DNA of 64,000 bases from Mesaphorura yosii (lineage: Eukaryota; Arthropoda; Collembola; Poduromorpha; Tullbergiidae): NCBI GenBank assembly GCA_009869945.1, contig WIXG01000198.1, positions 83,979-147,978 on the forward strand. Reading direction: 5' to 3'. The notes beneath the pieces are model-generated. The model searched no databases, was not told the origin of the DNA, and saw nothing but the letters and a program-made list of their open reading frames with translations. Shown one piece after another: positions 26,401-40,700 of the stretch. Position 1 is the first letter of the stretch. Each line of letters opens with the position of its first letter. The translations under genes and the position numbers were made by a program.

Positions 26401-28127
26401 GTCGACTGCGGTTTAACCTAGTGCTAAATTAAAAGATGAAATGTTAATGAATAATGAATATTTATAATTTCTAGCCATGGCTAGAACTCGTGCGTTGCGA
26501 AATGAAGATGGTGATGAAAGCACAAAGTTAGCATAATTATCGTCATGATTTGACAATAAAGAAGCGACTCTCGACTCGAGGTTCGACGCGGTGGAAGTGG
26601 GACCTAACTCTGAGTCATGGAGTGGTTTGCCTTTATAATAATAATCGTTCAAATCCCGACTCACGCGATGATGGCGCTGTTTTGTCAGTTTTGCACTTCG
26701 CATTCGCACCCACTGAGCCTGTTGGCGCATTTGATGGTGATGCAAGACAGTGACTGTAACTTGATGCGTGGATGAAAAGCGTGAAATTTGTTGAGCATTT
26801 CTGGTGGATTGTTGACAGAGTCAGAAATACGCTGCGCTAGTACGAATGGAATTATTAAAATTTATGGCTCAGCTGCGCGACAACAAGAAATAACACACGA
26901 CACAAAGTACACAATTACAAAAATTAGACATGCTAAGTTGTTTGCAACATTGAATTGAATATGGCTCGGGCTTCACAAGCCGGCTACATCGACTGTCGCG
27001 TAGAACACGAGACACGAGTTCAATCTGTAATTTAATTATCTGTCAAGCAGTCATGTACAAAGTACTCGAGAACTGGCAATTGCAATGGAGCGTGGGTCTC
27101 AATTGTCAATAGACTCGAGTTTCGAGGCAGACGTAGATTAACAAAGTAAAGATTCAGCTATTCCACAAATACGAAGTTTAATTCTTTTTATTATTATTTA
27201 TGATTCACGAATTGCTGCAAATTGCAATTGAATAGACAACAAGAATCTTGCTTGTCGCGTCGAGTCTGCAGTCGGCGCTCGGTGGATTCAAGTCCGTATA
27301 TCATGTTGCTTAGCTGTTAAAAGTTAGCTGTCAATTTTAACGTATGTGCGTGCGCTCAAGCTAAAATGAGTAATTCGCAGAGTGCGGTTGCTCAGCAAAC
27401 GTGGGCGTTGATTGCTCATTTCAATTTTTGCTCATTGAACGTGTATGTTGTGTTGCTAGGTTTTAAGATCTCATAGGTTTACATACTGTAATGTTGTGCA
27501 AAAGCAGTAGGTAAGAATTAAATGCTGGATATTGTTGCGTGCTGAAGCATTAATGTATGTGTCCCGCATTCGCATTTAATAATTTCGGATGCATAATTCC
27601 TTCCGCTGTACTTTTCCTTCCAGACTGCACTCGGTTGCATTGTGTAAATTGTGTTTCTCCCTTTCATCTCGAGTAGCTTTTAAAGATCATTGCCGTATTT
27701 GTAATGAATGCAAATACACGCTGCACCAAGCCACACGCACGAAAATGAGAGAATGTTACTTGCATTGTGCTGCGTGGGAGGACAAGTTTAGAGAGGCTTT
27801 GTAATCACTACTGAGTCATCATCAAATCGCCTTTTGCCTCATGGCATGGCGCGGCAGATTCCATTGCGGGAAAGGTGTGAGCGCGATGAGAAAATGCACA
27901 GCAGCAAGAAGGAATTTTTATGGGTGTCAACCAAATAATAATTCAAGTGATGTTTGCTCTTATGAGTTGGTCATACCTGCTAGTACCTGTTTCGAGTTGT
28001 TCTTATGTATTGAATGATTTGGTAGAGCATCTGTGGTCAAACTTGCCCTTGGAGAACAGTTAAAAAGCAGTTTGTATTGGAACAAGTTGAATTAGTCGTC
28101 CTAACCCTTCAAACAAAGGTTCCAATA
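23461..28127. other. non-coding desert, part 2
   Basis: About 4.7 kb with no supported gene. A minus-strand open frame at 26413-26745 has somewhat protein-like composition, but no family match and no matching splice partner. A perfect 12-bp palindrome GCGTACGTACGC is at 24779-24790. Confidence 0.45.
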
Positions 28128-28495
28128 TCAAATCGTGAACCCCGAAGCTTGACCATCGGCAGTGCTGGTTAATCTAGTTACAGTTTTGCCTTCGATTGGT
28201 TTGGTCTCAGTCAGTCCAAGTTTCAGGCAGTCAGCTGTGATTTCTTCGAACAAAATAGCATCCCCGCGTATATTTTCCCCTTCCAGTGGATTTGATGAGC
28301 TATTGAACATTAGGAATACGTACGGACCGAGCACAACCGCTCGTGTAAATATTGACTTTAACTTTTCATACTCATTTCTTTGATTTTGTACTGAGGCCTC
28401 CGTCATAATAACAGGTAGTACGTGGTACGCATTATGCATTACGGGTTCCACGCTTCTACTCTCCTTCTGGGCAAAACCATTACGAAGATGGAATG
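28128..28495 (-). CDS. orphan protein-like exon candidate, unrecognised
   Basis: On the minus strand a splice acceptor (TTATTTTTTCAATATCAG, AG at 28497-28496) is followed by 122 open codons ending in TGA at 28128-28130. The translation has balanced composition with no cysteine excess, one hydrophobic stretch (VVLGPYVFLMF, about residue 65) and an acidic-hydrophobic segment (FEEITADCLKLGL). It reads unlike the other random frames of the desert. I do not recognise the family. The acceptor implies one carried-over base from an upstream exon, but I found no convincing partner between 28.5 and 43 kb. It could be a terminal exon of an unseen gene, a fragment of a retrocopy or other insertion, or chance. 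Confidence 0.3.
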
Positions 28496-31400
28496 CTGAT
28501 ATTGAAAAAATAATGGAACATTCATCTGCTCATGCTCACATCTTTTTGATTTGGAATCTCGAATCTATTACTTTTTTAATAAAAAGTATTCTCGGTTGCC
28601 GGAAACAAGAGAAGCAGCGAAAAATGAGTTGGATCCTATTTGCAAGAGAGAACGACAGTCGTGGTACAAGAAAAGCATATGGCTGCGTATTATTAGGAAA
28701 TGATAATGAGCTAGCCAAGTAACAATGTCATTCTCTCTTTCATCCATTTTGCAACATTTCAAGATGAGATGACGATCTTTCGAAGGCGAGCGAATGGAAC
28801 TGGCGGCAAGACTAATATTATTGTAATAGAGTTACCCAACTAACTTACGAAGAACTCTTCTCATTGTCACGCAGCCTGGAGACCTGCTTTATTGTGATTG
28901 TGATCAGGTTCTGAATGCTATGCTTGTCTGACTGTCTTGTGCTTTACAGATTTCATGTCATCCGCAGGCGTCAGACTTCATGATCAGGATCTGCTTTTAA
29001 CATGATTATTCTCGATCTACATTTTATTCTGGAATAATTGCGTTGATAACCTTTTGAGATTGCGTTCGACTCTTTGTTCTCCTTTATCTGCTTTCAGATC
29101 TTTCACTTCCATTCAGATTTCTATGACTTGACTTGACGGGAAATAGAATACTCCGTGCGTATTTAAGCTTAGAATTCAGAATGCATGAATTATTCATGCA
29201 GCAGATCTTCAGCAGCAACAAATCGCAGCGAAATACAGCTTCATAGCATCTAGTAACTAGAAAATGCGTCATTTTATCGTGAATTGTAATTATCACAAAC
29301 GTGAATGTAAAATCGATTCGAAGCTTTTATGCGTATTTTCATTGCTTTTGGATTCTGTTCCGAGGTGATTAGTGTAGTTCATTCCTCTCGAAATCGGAGG
29401 CAGTTTTGGAATTTGGTTTGGAGAGTTCGGTATTCGACTAAATGGGCCTCATTTCATTGCCAGCAGTCGCTGCCGTTGCCCCTGCTGTTCTGGAATGCGG
29501 CTAATTTTTTAAGTAGATCGTTCTGCATTTCTCTGCCAAGACAAAGCACGTTTCGTTTCGTTTCTTTGCGTTGCTGAATTGGATTCACTCAAGTAATTCA
29601 ATCCGCCTCCTTTTAACGTCTTGTTTACAAAGTTGTGATTTGTAGTTTTGTTTTTGGACTTATTAACAAGCTCCAATGCGTTTTATTAGCATAATTATCG
29701 TTATAGCATCTTCATGCGATTCCGGATTCCGGCCTTTCCACGACTCGAGTCGTGGCGCGGTCCATTGTCTTGTGCTGCATTGCATTTGTTAGAGGAAGAG
29801 ATGGACTCGCATAAATTCTATTTTCTCCCTTCCTCCTTCGCCTCTGGATCATTGTGCTTCGTGCTGGAGTGTGTTTGTTTTTGGTTGCAGGAATTTCAGT
29901 TCCAAGTTCCGAGCAGATACAATTAATCAAATTGAATGTTTATAGTCCGATTCGCCCATAGGCCTTACAGATTGTCCTAGCCATGTCAGATACAATTAAA
30001 TGAGTGTGCACTGCAGTCAGAGTTAGAGACCAAACTACAAAAGTTGCAGACTATTTACAGATGAGAAAACCAGGCTGACTTCCCTCGTGTTTTGATCTTG
30101 CTCTCTTGCCGCTGCTGCTGCTACACAGGGTGGGTACGACTCGAGTGTGGGTTTTCTGAAGATGTGAAGATTCTTATTAGTTAGTACGTGTTTTTCGCTG
30201 TTCATTGTGGTGTAAATAGTAATAATTCTTGATAAATAATGTTAAAAACCGCCATGTGCTATAAAAAGAATTCCCCGACCAGTAATGGGAACTTTTTTTG
30301 TAAGATCCACAGAGATACGGACGTGAGACGGAAAATGTGTGCTGTGCCTGCCTGCGTTTTTTCTTTTATCTTACTTAAGATTCTTGTTCCTCGTTCGTTC
30401 TCGAGAGCTTACATTGTATTTCATTCCAGCGCAGTTCCAGTCAGTGCAAGCTCCGGCAGACCGGCGGTAGACAACTTGGGAACTAATAATACACCAGCGA
30501 GGCTGAAGAGAGTTGTTCGCTTCGCTCCGCTCCGATGCGCGAGTCTTTTCCGTCCCAGTCGCAGTCATAAGGAATTGATTTAGTGGATGATGGGGAATGA
30601 AAATTGTAATTATACAGATCATTTACATACGCCCGTTTACGAGTGAAGATTCGTTAACATCGCTGAGTGAAACGAGGGTCAGACGAGACGCTTCACCTTT
30701 GAAATTTACCCGGAACGAAAGATTTTTACATTTAACATCGTTTAGTGCTTACTGTGCCAGAGTCAAACAAGACAAGACAGCAACCAAGGCAGTTCACAGC
30801 ATAGGCCCAAGCATTTGAGCGTTTCCCATTGATCAAGAATAGTTTACATGTTTCCTTTTCCATATTTGGAGTTGTAAGCAAGAAACACCTAAATAAATGA
30901 TTGTTACGTACGTACATGCATGCGGTTTTGTTCGGGATGTTCGTGCACTGGTGAAAAGCTCGAGTGCCCAAATGTAAAGTTATGCGAGCACTGAACACCG
31001 GCAATTACAATTATTTTTGCATGAGTCCCCAAGCTCCACGCACCGTTCGCGTTCGCGTACGTGTAATGTGGGGAAATGCGATGCGGTGAAACTGCAAATT
31101 ACGTGCAGTGCTCGCCACTTTTCCTCGGCTCAAATCGTACTTCTTCTTTTGTGCTGCCGCGAAATGGGCGAAGGCGAAATCCAAACCGGAATAGACTAGA
31201 ATTAGGCGCAGTTTGTTATTGTTGGTTTGTGGTCGCAGAGCAGTCGCAAAAGTTACGAAAACACGAACGGAGGGCCTATCTTTTGCTCTTGTCTTGTCGT
31301 CTGTCGTGTCACTTTGTTGTCAATTCTACTCATGAGACGATGACGATGTGAAATTGATACGCGTGTAACCGAAACCCGGCAGGCAGCAGCAGTATGTCAA

Positions 31401-34304
31401 GTGTAATTGTAATTTCAGTGATATGTCCATTCCACTGCAGGCAGGCGTGGGCATTGTGGTAGTGTTTTTCCATGGCATGACCGGCCGGAGTGTGGTTTCT
31501 GGAGCCCGGGGAAGGACTGGACGCGCTAACAATAGGCTGGAGACATGCGACGTCAAACTACGGAACATTCCGTGCGGAATATGAAAATGTTCAAACAAAG
31601 TTTTGAGACAACAAACAAGTAGTATATTATTAGCTGTCTTCTCGTAGGTGTTTTGCCTTATGGTTGTCATATTCTTACCTTCGTATCCCATGTCGCTATG
31701 TGCGTTGGCTGAGTCGAGTGTGCAGTGCATTTGGATTCGCAGTCCAATAATATTTGTCATGCTAAAGAGGGCCGGAGATGGAGTTAAAGCTAAAGTGTTG
31801 CAACTGCAAAGTGTTCCAATTCCACTTATCTCGGCCTTTCATCTTTTGTTTTGCCTAAAGATGAGCTCAGGCTCACAATTTACAGCTACACGAGTGAGCA
31901 ATATTTTTGAGTTGATATTTTGTATCTTTGCATGAGTATTTAAAGTGGGCACGCAGGCAGGAAGGCTGAAGTGGAGGAAGATGACTTTCGCTACTCTGCC
32001 GTACAATGCTAATGCTCGCGCTTCTTTGCGTATCCACTGAGTCTAATTTATGATGGATTGTGAGCCGAGCTTTGTGCGATGTGCCTGTTCACGTGGCGTG
32101 GGTTTACTCTGAAAGAGAATTTGTTACATTACATTATTTACAAATAAGCTTCAAGTGACACTGCGACTGCTGTAATGTAAAGAGTGGAAGCACACATAAA
32201 GCCGCACACAGTGCTTAATGCGCAAAGTTGGTAGAAGTAGACAGGACTCATTTTTGCCAGCGTCAAGACAGTTCGACGATAAGACTTTTGTTTACTCTGT
32301 TGAAGTCAGCTCTGAATTTGCTTTTTGCTGATTGTTCAATTAGATTATGGCGAGCTTTGTTTAAAGTGAGCGTATCGAGCAGACATTGTCTCAACTTGTG
32401 CAGAGTTGCAGGCAGCAGGACGGTTTACGAGCCCATAATTTCTCTGATGACGTCTTCATGGAGCCACGGCTAGCACGATGTATGCAGGATTAGCTTGACT
32501 TGAACTTGAAATTGAGATTGAACTGGTAAAGCTCACTTCAGGATTCATGAATGAATTCCTAATTCTCGTCCTACAGTGACTCAATGGACTCCTTGTTCTT
32601 TTCTGAGATGTACCTAAATCTGAATTAAAACTAAACATGAGAGCCAAATTCTTATAAAAATAACACCCGATGAATGTGGCCGTAATCGCCGTCATGCACG
32701 AGTAACATTTCATGAGCTGACTGTTAAAAATAGTTTTCCTCGTTAACCGATGAGTGAAATGTTGTGCACATTACTTCTACCACGTAGCCGCACACGAAAA
32801 ATACAATACAACTTGTATATCTTTCGATACTTGAAAGTAAAAGTCGGCCGTAAAAGAATTTACAACCTACAAAGGGGCTTTTCAACTTTAAAGCGAATTC
32901 TTGAATCTGTGCTTTGCCACCTCAATCCAATCTTCGTCTCATCCTGACCATGAGTGCTAAATTTAGATGTTATTGGCGACGTGGCCGACGTCTTTATCTG
33001 CACAACACGCACGCTTAATACAAGCAACGACTAGTTTAAGATATTCGTCCTGAAAGAGATCTGAATTTGTATTCAGACTGCTGCTCGTCTTGTGCTGATA
33101 CTTCATTGTTTGTTCAGGAACGACCTGATTAACATTTCTCTCCGTTTCAGTTCCATCTTCAGGTCTAGATGAGTGAAATGAAATGAAATGCGGGTCTGGT
33201 TCACGGCGTACTCATTTTAATACAATTCGCTTAGTTACGTATTCATGTCTCATTTCATATAAATTTTCACTTATATCATTCCATCTTCTGTCTCCCATGC
33301 CAGCACCGAGTGCTTTTGTTCTTTTTCTGCAGGGCTCTGACTTGTTTCTTTCAAACGTTTGTCCGTGCTTTCTTTTCGTAATGATGTCTGTATTCATTTT
33401 CTATATTCGGAGTTCTTTAATTAATTTTTTTTACATTCTTCTCCGTTTTATCTTGAAGTGCTCAACTATTCTCTTCTTTCTCGCATTATCAACCCAACTT
33501 CACTGTTCACCTCTTCACCGCTCGTCTGTCTGTCTCATCTACACTTGAATCTTGCAAACCTTTCGTTTGTTTTGGACGTTTCTCTCATAAATCAGGCTTT
33601 TCATCAATTTTGTCTCTCATGCCAAAGACTTGACTGCGAAATAACGGCGATATGAACTAAAATTATGCTGCACTCTTGTCGTACATACATAAGCATCAGT
33701 AATCAAATTAGATGCAAAGATGCAGTTGCACAGACAGAAAATCTGTACCCACGTGCATGCATGTGTGTAGGCATCATTTTTAAATAACCCGATAACGGTA
33801 CTCTGTGAAGCGATGTGTTGGTTTAGTTTATTTGTTTACTGCTAAGAGGGTCGAGATGAGACTCGAGAGAAGAAAGCTCCGTACAACTGCTTTTGCATAT
33901 TGCAATGCATTCGAAAGTCGTTTATGGTATTCAATCTGCCTAACATAAACAGTTTCATGCTGTTTAATTGTCACAGCACTCGTAAAATGAAATTTGGGGC
34001 TGATGGGCGTCGCGTCGTTTAAACTTGGCCGGCCAAGTTACGTTGCCTGCATTCATTATCTCAGGTTTCTCGTCCCGAGTCGTGTCTGTAATCTGCGTGT
34101 CAACGTTATTGAACTTTTTAAATCAAATTCATCATCAGGTGCTGTCTTGTCTTGCCTAACCAGTGCCAAACGTTGAAAGTGATCCTTAATCCCTAGGGCT
34201 AGTTTCTGTGCCCTGCTTCATGCATGCTTGCTACAATGGTATACAATTACATGCTGTAATCGAATGAAGTCCGTCGTCGTAGTCGCAGACGTAGCTGGCT
34301 TGTC

Positions 34305-34311
34305 TATAAAA
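34305..34311 (+). promoter_or_regulatory. isolated TATA-like box
   Basis: TATAAAA preceded by a GC-richer stretch. No confirmed gene follows closely, so use as a promoter is unproven. Confidence 0.15.
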
Positions 34312-34682
34312 ATCTTCGTTGCTCGAATTATTGAATTCACGTGCCCTTTTACGGGCAAAGGATAATCAACATTCTAAAGTCTTTTGTACCGGCGACGGGC
34401 GAGCAGGGAGTGTATTTTGGAATCAAATATCTCTTGGCTCCGCCGTACGAATGCCTCGTGGCTTTAACTCGTTGCTCCATGCTCACGAAGAACTTTACCC
34501 TGCGCTGCGCTGCACAACTGCACACGGGCGCGAGCACATTTGTATTTGTGCATCTCAAGTTCATTCCAGAAAAATGTCTTGTCTTTCCTAATCTTAAAGT
34601 GCTCAAGATTTATATCTTGAATCTTTCTCTGCTAAGCTCAGCTCCGCTGCAGAGTGCGTCAAGAAGTCTGGAGTTAAACACT

Positions 34683-34701
34683 ATCACAGCACTGCTGTGA
34701 T
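34683..34701. repeat. 19-bp palindrome with outer repeat arms
   Basis: ATCACAGCA and TGCTGTGAT form perfect 9-bp inverted arms around a single C. A second pair, GTTAA and TTAAC, flanks it. The loop is too small for a microRNA precursor, so a dimeric protein-binding site is more likely. Confidence 0.6.
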
Positions 34702-37700
34702 GTTAACGCCAAATGGGTTTTAAAAGCATTGGTTACGGGCTCACCAGTGAAACTGTGCAGTTTTAGCTTAATTTGGTGCTTGCATTTGCTACAAACAAGA
34801 GCTCCTTAGAACTGAGCAAGAAAACAGTAAACAGCTAGGAACTAATCGCTTAAGTAAGGAAAGTATCCGAAGTAATGGCAATGGCAATATAGTTAAGTAC
34901 ACAAAAAGATTCATCAGCTTCAGCTCCCGGCAGCAGTACACAACGCACGCATGTGTAGGAGTTGTTGAATGAGTAGGATCATTTACATGTTGCTTGTTAC
35001 ACATGGCAGGGCAGAGTAACAGCAAATGATGGCATTATTACTTGCTTTAAATGTGTGAGGAACACGTTTGTATATTTATTAACATTGTAAACTCCAGGAG
35101 CTCAAACTGCAAGCAAAAAACGATGGCAAGCCGTTGATGATGATAATGCGATGCAATGAAGGCTTGTCTTCATGCCTCGAATCTTGTTTTCCCTTATCCC
35201 TTATCTTAACAAACGAATTCATCACTCATTTAGTGATTTCATCTTCGCCCGATGCTCAGTGCTGACTGGCATGCGGAATGACTGAGAATAGCGCCTAATG
35301 GAGACATAAAACTTTTAATTAAACCTGACATCCAATGCAAATGTAATGAAGGGACGAGTGCTCTGGGAGTCGGTGTCAGTATCGGTTTTGGTCTGTTCGC
35401 TCGTTTGCAGAAATCTGACTCGCCGACGGAGCTGAAAGGTTGTGAGAATTCGGTTGATGATGACTTTTCTTACGCACTGTTACTTCCATTCTGCACCAGC
35501 ATAGCCATTATGCAAGAGCTCAGCCTTTCAGCTGTTATAGCACTGTGGCATGCCATCCAGAACCTTTAATTTCATTCGACAAATGGAATATAAAATTACA
35601 GCTTTTGCTTGCTTGAGCTGTTTGCTTCATTCAAACTCCAGCTCCAGCAAAGTCAGTCAGCGTCAGCAGAGTGATAGACCGTGAACTTGAGAACATGACA
35701 GACAGTTTCTGACTGACGACCATTCAATGCCATCAAGACAAGTGCTCAGCTCCAGGTTTTCTAATCATGGTAATCATGCGTCATGGCTTGTAGACAGGTT
35801 CGGGCATTTCAGTTCCGACATGCAAGCGGGCTAGCTCAATGGCTCCTTATACTCTTTTGGACCATGCATGTTAATTTTGATTGAAATACGTACAAAAAAC
35901 AGTCAAAATCAAAAGTCGATCGGCAACTCTCTTCTGATTACAAGTGACTAGTGACTTGACTTGATTTGGCTTCGCTGAACGATCACTGGCTCTTTGCACC
36001 TCACCCAGACAGAGCTGACGTCCTGCGCTCTAGCTCTGGTAACCTCGCCTCGCCTTGCCTCGCAGCGTACCGTAACAAGGACTAAATTGGGTTTGTACAA
36101 TTTTCTAATCATCGAATTGACAGCGCTTCACTCGTAGAGTAGCGTGGCGTGGGGTTGTAATGTAATTTAAATTCGACGCATTTGCTTAGCAGGGATTCAA
36201 TCGCGCATAAGTGACTCTTATTTTGTGCATGTTTCAAGTTGGGATGTTTCGATGGGCGAAATGAGAATGAATGTGGACATTACCAATTTCAGTTCATTTC
36301 CGTTCCATCTCGACAATTACGAGTTACGACTACGAGAGTATGACTGACTTGTGAATATTCTCACCATAAAATGTTGCGAGGCAAAGCAGGGGCTAGCAGT
36401 CACTGGTGCTTGGTGCCTGACTTCCGATTTCCTCTCACTCGTGATGCTTTTACCACACACTCATTTTCTCGCCTAAGCCGAGCGTAGATTTTAATCGCTT
36501 TTACAGCGTGCTTAATGCCGTGTGCATCTGGAACATGGAAATGGAAGTGGAAATGAATGGACGTACGTTGGCGTTGGCTAAATGCATGAGTGCATCATGC
36601 CTCATGGGTTGCGGGTTTTCTGATTTTTCCACTCAACTCCTTCCCGTGCGCGAGACACTGTTGATCTAATCTTCGCTCGCATGTGCTTGTGCGGCCGGTG
36701 ATTTTAAGTCCTGCTCGCTCGGTTGGACTGCCACTCAATTTCCATAAACGCATGCCCTTCTTCCTTTTTGGCCTTCTTTCTCTCCATTTTCAGCTTTCCG
36801 GTAATTAGAATTTTATCAAAAGCTTCCCCTGCCTTCCCGCTTCTCATCACTACTTGTTTAATTTCTATTCCTCATTTGCGCTCAAAAACATCGCATGCTC
36901 ATGGTTCATCTTCGCCGGCACTAAAATAGCTTGTACCAAATAGCAACTCGAGTACTCGCATCTGAGATTGATTGCGAAACATGCAGAATGCAGAAATGAA
37001 GCCTTGGAATTGAAAACACGAATTGGAATCTTTTTGTACGACACGCTGCAATGGATTGCATTCACTTATCATGTCAGATGAAATCATACGAATAACGCTC
37101 TCGCATCTTTCCTACACAATGTTCATTTTATCTTTTCCAAATCATACGAGATGAGATTGATGTCTGAATCGATATCTCTCGCTATCGCAACATTATGCGG
37201 CAATACAAGACGTGCTTGCGATGGTACCGCAGCCCCAGCAGCATGCACGAAGACACAAAGGCGTGCGTGCATTGTACTTGTAAGGAAGTGTACACGAAGT
37301 ATTAGACTATAATACTCCAGAGAGAAAGGATATCCTCTTTGAACGCAAAACGGAATTGAGTCTGAGTGTGTTTGAATTGAGCAAGCGGACGGACGTGTGC
37401 CTGCGAGTACGACCACGAATCTAAGAAACAGATCACATTTCATCGTGCGCACGACGAACAACATTCAATCAGACTCAAATGTTTGTCAAACTATGTCAAT
37501 CATATTAAGCAATGCAAACGCTGTACTGCCATATCGTACATATTTAATGTAGAGTAGATTGTAAGATTATGGAGAAAAGTTCCATTTTCCATCGCACAGT
37601 GGCAAAGAAAGCAGAGTGCCAGTGCGTGTATGCTTGCTCTGCTATTTATCCACGTACGTTCTAGTTCCACGGAGAATGGAAAACACGCGTCCCATTCTTC

Positions 37701-40700
37701 CGAAATGGAATCTAATTTTTCGTAAGTGGAATAACATGTTTGTCATTTTAAAGAATTCCTAAAAAGCAAAAACATAACCGAGCGACCACTCTACTGGAAT
37801 GCTGAACATTGAATGCAATCGTTTAAAGAAATATTATTGCAAGGAACCTATAAATAAAATGTATGTGGCTAAAATTCAAATATTCACGGCAGCTCGGATT
37901 CGGGCTGTCGCATTTCGCTCAACAATTGACACACTTGCCCTCGTCCTGTCTCGTGTGTCGAAGGCATCTCTGTCAAACTCAGAGAAGACTAGGGCAGAGA
38001 TATGTGTGCATGAGGGAATTCAATTAAGGGTCATCTTTTGTTAATGCTGAATGTTGGCAGGCGTCGGCGGCCCCGGCGATGGTTGCCTTGATGAGAGGGA
38101 AACCTTGATGAAATTCTTGCGATGCGATGGCAAACAGAAACGCCTTCAGTAATGTATGCTATAGCTGTTATCATATCAGGCCTTGGCTTTCTATTTTACT
38201 GAACTGAGAAGAGAGCAAAGAAAACTAATTCCTCTGAGCCAGAATCCAAAAACTAAACGAAACTACAACGAAGCGAGCCAGAAGCGAAGCCAAGCCATTA
38301 AATATTTCCGGCTTTTACTTTCTCCTACTCGTCTTACTAGAATCGTAATGTGGGACTGCGACATGGGCCGTCTTCAGCCGCTGCATCCTTCGTATATCAT
38401 ATCATAATACGTATACATACAGTAGTCTAGTTAATCATAATCCGAATCGTAAATAAGTTCCGAGGAAAGTTATATGATACAGACTTGGGCTTTTGGACTT
38501 TCCATTCGAAAATCCAAAATCTTCTTCTCGGAACAGGACAACCAAGTCTTGTGTTGGCGTTTCTTGGCGACGACTTTTCCTTTGATCACTGCTTTATACG
38601 ATTGAGCCTGATCTTGGCCTGAAGGAATTCGATCTCTGTGTTCCTTTCATTAGGCTTTTGAGACGGTATTTTTCATAGATTGATTGCTTGAAGCAGTTTT
38701 TAAGCCTACCGATAAACGCGGAACGTAAATCGTGGGTGTTGACCATCATGGCCTGGACACTGGGCACGACGAGCTCGTCGTTAAAGCTCGGGTAAAATTG
38801 TCGGCTCGGAGAAAATTAGCTCTTATTCTCTACCTGCAATGGAAAAGTTTGAACGTTAGAAATAAGAACCACTTAATTCCGGTTCGGACATGTCTGAGAA
38901 CAAGTCCTTATAAATTGATTCAGCCTAACTTTAATTGGAAATTGAGTTTCTTCAGAAGTTCACCCGCACCGGTACCCAACGAATTTGGAATTCCAGGTCT
39001 TAAAGATGAGGTCGGAAGCAGTAAAAGAAAAGTCAATTTTACTTTTTACCACAGCAGCAACGAAATAGTGCCAGCACAAGTTTAAAGCGGTAAAACAAAA
39101 TTTGTGTGGGTTCTTTGGGAATGCCTGCCTGAACCACGAAGCTCCTCTCTCAAAACTGCGTAACGTAAGCGTAAGAAAGTAGTTTACTTTTATCTATTTC
39201 GAGTTTTGTGCGAAATGCAGCAGTAAAGAGAAAATCAATGAACACATAAGATGTAAGATGCTGGGCTGTCTGGAAACTGACGGAGTCGGAGCTTGAGCCC
39301 AGGAGCTACTCAAGCAAGTCAAACCACCCAAGTCGAGTTTGAAAGTATGTCCTGAAGAAAAATGTTCCCTACACTTTCACTTTCGCCACACCGAAACTAT
39401 TTCGGAGTTAAAAAGTTAAGTACAAAATGTTGTTGATTTTTCCAGTAAAAAGACATATTGACATTTAATAGGAACTAAGAAAGATGGTAAAAAGTCTCAG
39501 GTTTTCACCCGGGCACTCGACTAGCTCGCGACTCGAAGCGGATCCATTCCAAGATTAGAGATAAAATACCCGACCAATTTTGTACATATACAAGACAAGT
39601 TCGTATCTTGTATTCTTGTCCAATAAAACTGTCAATCTGGCCGAACGAACCGCGAATTTGAATTCAAATCCGTTGAATTCATCTGGGAAGAATCGGGATC
39701 GGTAAAGCGGGTTACAGTTTCGTTTCAGTTCCTGTTTGTAAAGAGGTTTGAGTGGGCGGATGAATGGTTATACTGCATGAATTTTATTGTAGATATTTCT
39801 GCCACAATTTAAACGGATTTTCGAGAATATTCAATCTTTTCTTTTTGCTAAATCCTCGATTACCGATCTCGCTTGATACAAAATTAGAGGATTAGACCCA
39901 TTTAACGAGATTTCTCTGATTCTGCTGAAGCTTCCTGTTCCAACTCGACTCTGCAATTCAATCTGGAAATTAAATTCGGATTTGAATTTCATCAAGTTAA
40001 GGAATCAAATAGAAACTTGGAAAAGAAAATAAAATTTGAAAGGCAACTTCCAACTGAGCGTCGAGCTAACTTCAACTTTTGAGATTTGGAGCAACTTATT
40101 TATCAATTTGGAATTTATGTGAACAATTCAAACAATTTTGTACGCCATAAATCAAAAACAGCACCAAAGTCAAATAAATTCTCTCGAACTTTGCGATTTG
40201 CGTTGTAGTTTGCGCGTATTTCCTTATCAGCAGCTGAAGAGAAAGCTGCTACTGTTGCGGCTTTCACCTGTACATTTCGCAAATAAACTTTCCTTAGAGG
40301 ATAGTAAAGAAAAGACAGATGAAGGCAAGTTTTGAATTGAAATGAAGTTGGAACTACGAGAAGTATAAGGATGCTACCTTTTTCAACCCCATGAGGGCAA
40401 GGATTAAAAGTATGAAGGATTTGGGAACAATTTAATTAATTATTCAGGGGAATCAAGGCGACTGCCAACTCTACTGCTATCTCATGACGTGAGTCAGTTA
40501 GAAGCTACAATTTTGCTTTATTAACCTGGCCTAAAATCACTTAAGACCTCGGGTTCTGCTGCTTCTTGACTGATATTCCATCCATTTTCATAATTACACA
40601 CACCAACCTAGCTCGAAGCCGACTGGCTTTGGCTTTTGATCTGAAGTATACGTACGTGGTTCATGCCCTGAAGAACGTCAAGCCATTATTCTACAGTTTT

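Noticed and set aside
26413-26745. 110-codon minus-strand frame with some protein-like composition
   Set aside because: No acceptor or donor pair with matching phase, no family similarity, and the His/Arg-rich start looks random.
27281-27300. tRNA B-box-like GGATTCAAGTCC
   Set aside because: No A box or cloverleaf could be drawn upstream.
34674-34710. microRNA precursor hairpin
   Set aside because: The loop is one base and the stem too short for a pre-miRNA.
38732-39085. 117-codon plus-strand frame in the desert
   Set aside because: No recognisable domain and no adjoining exon signals; the length is within chance expectation for 29 kb read in six frames.
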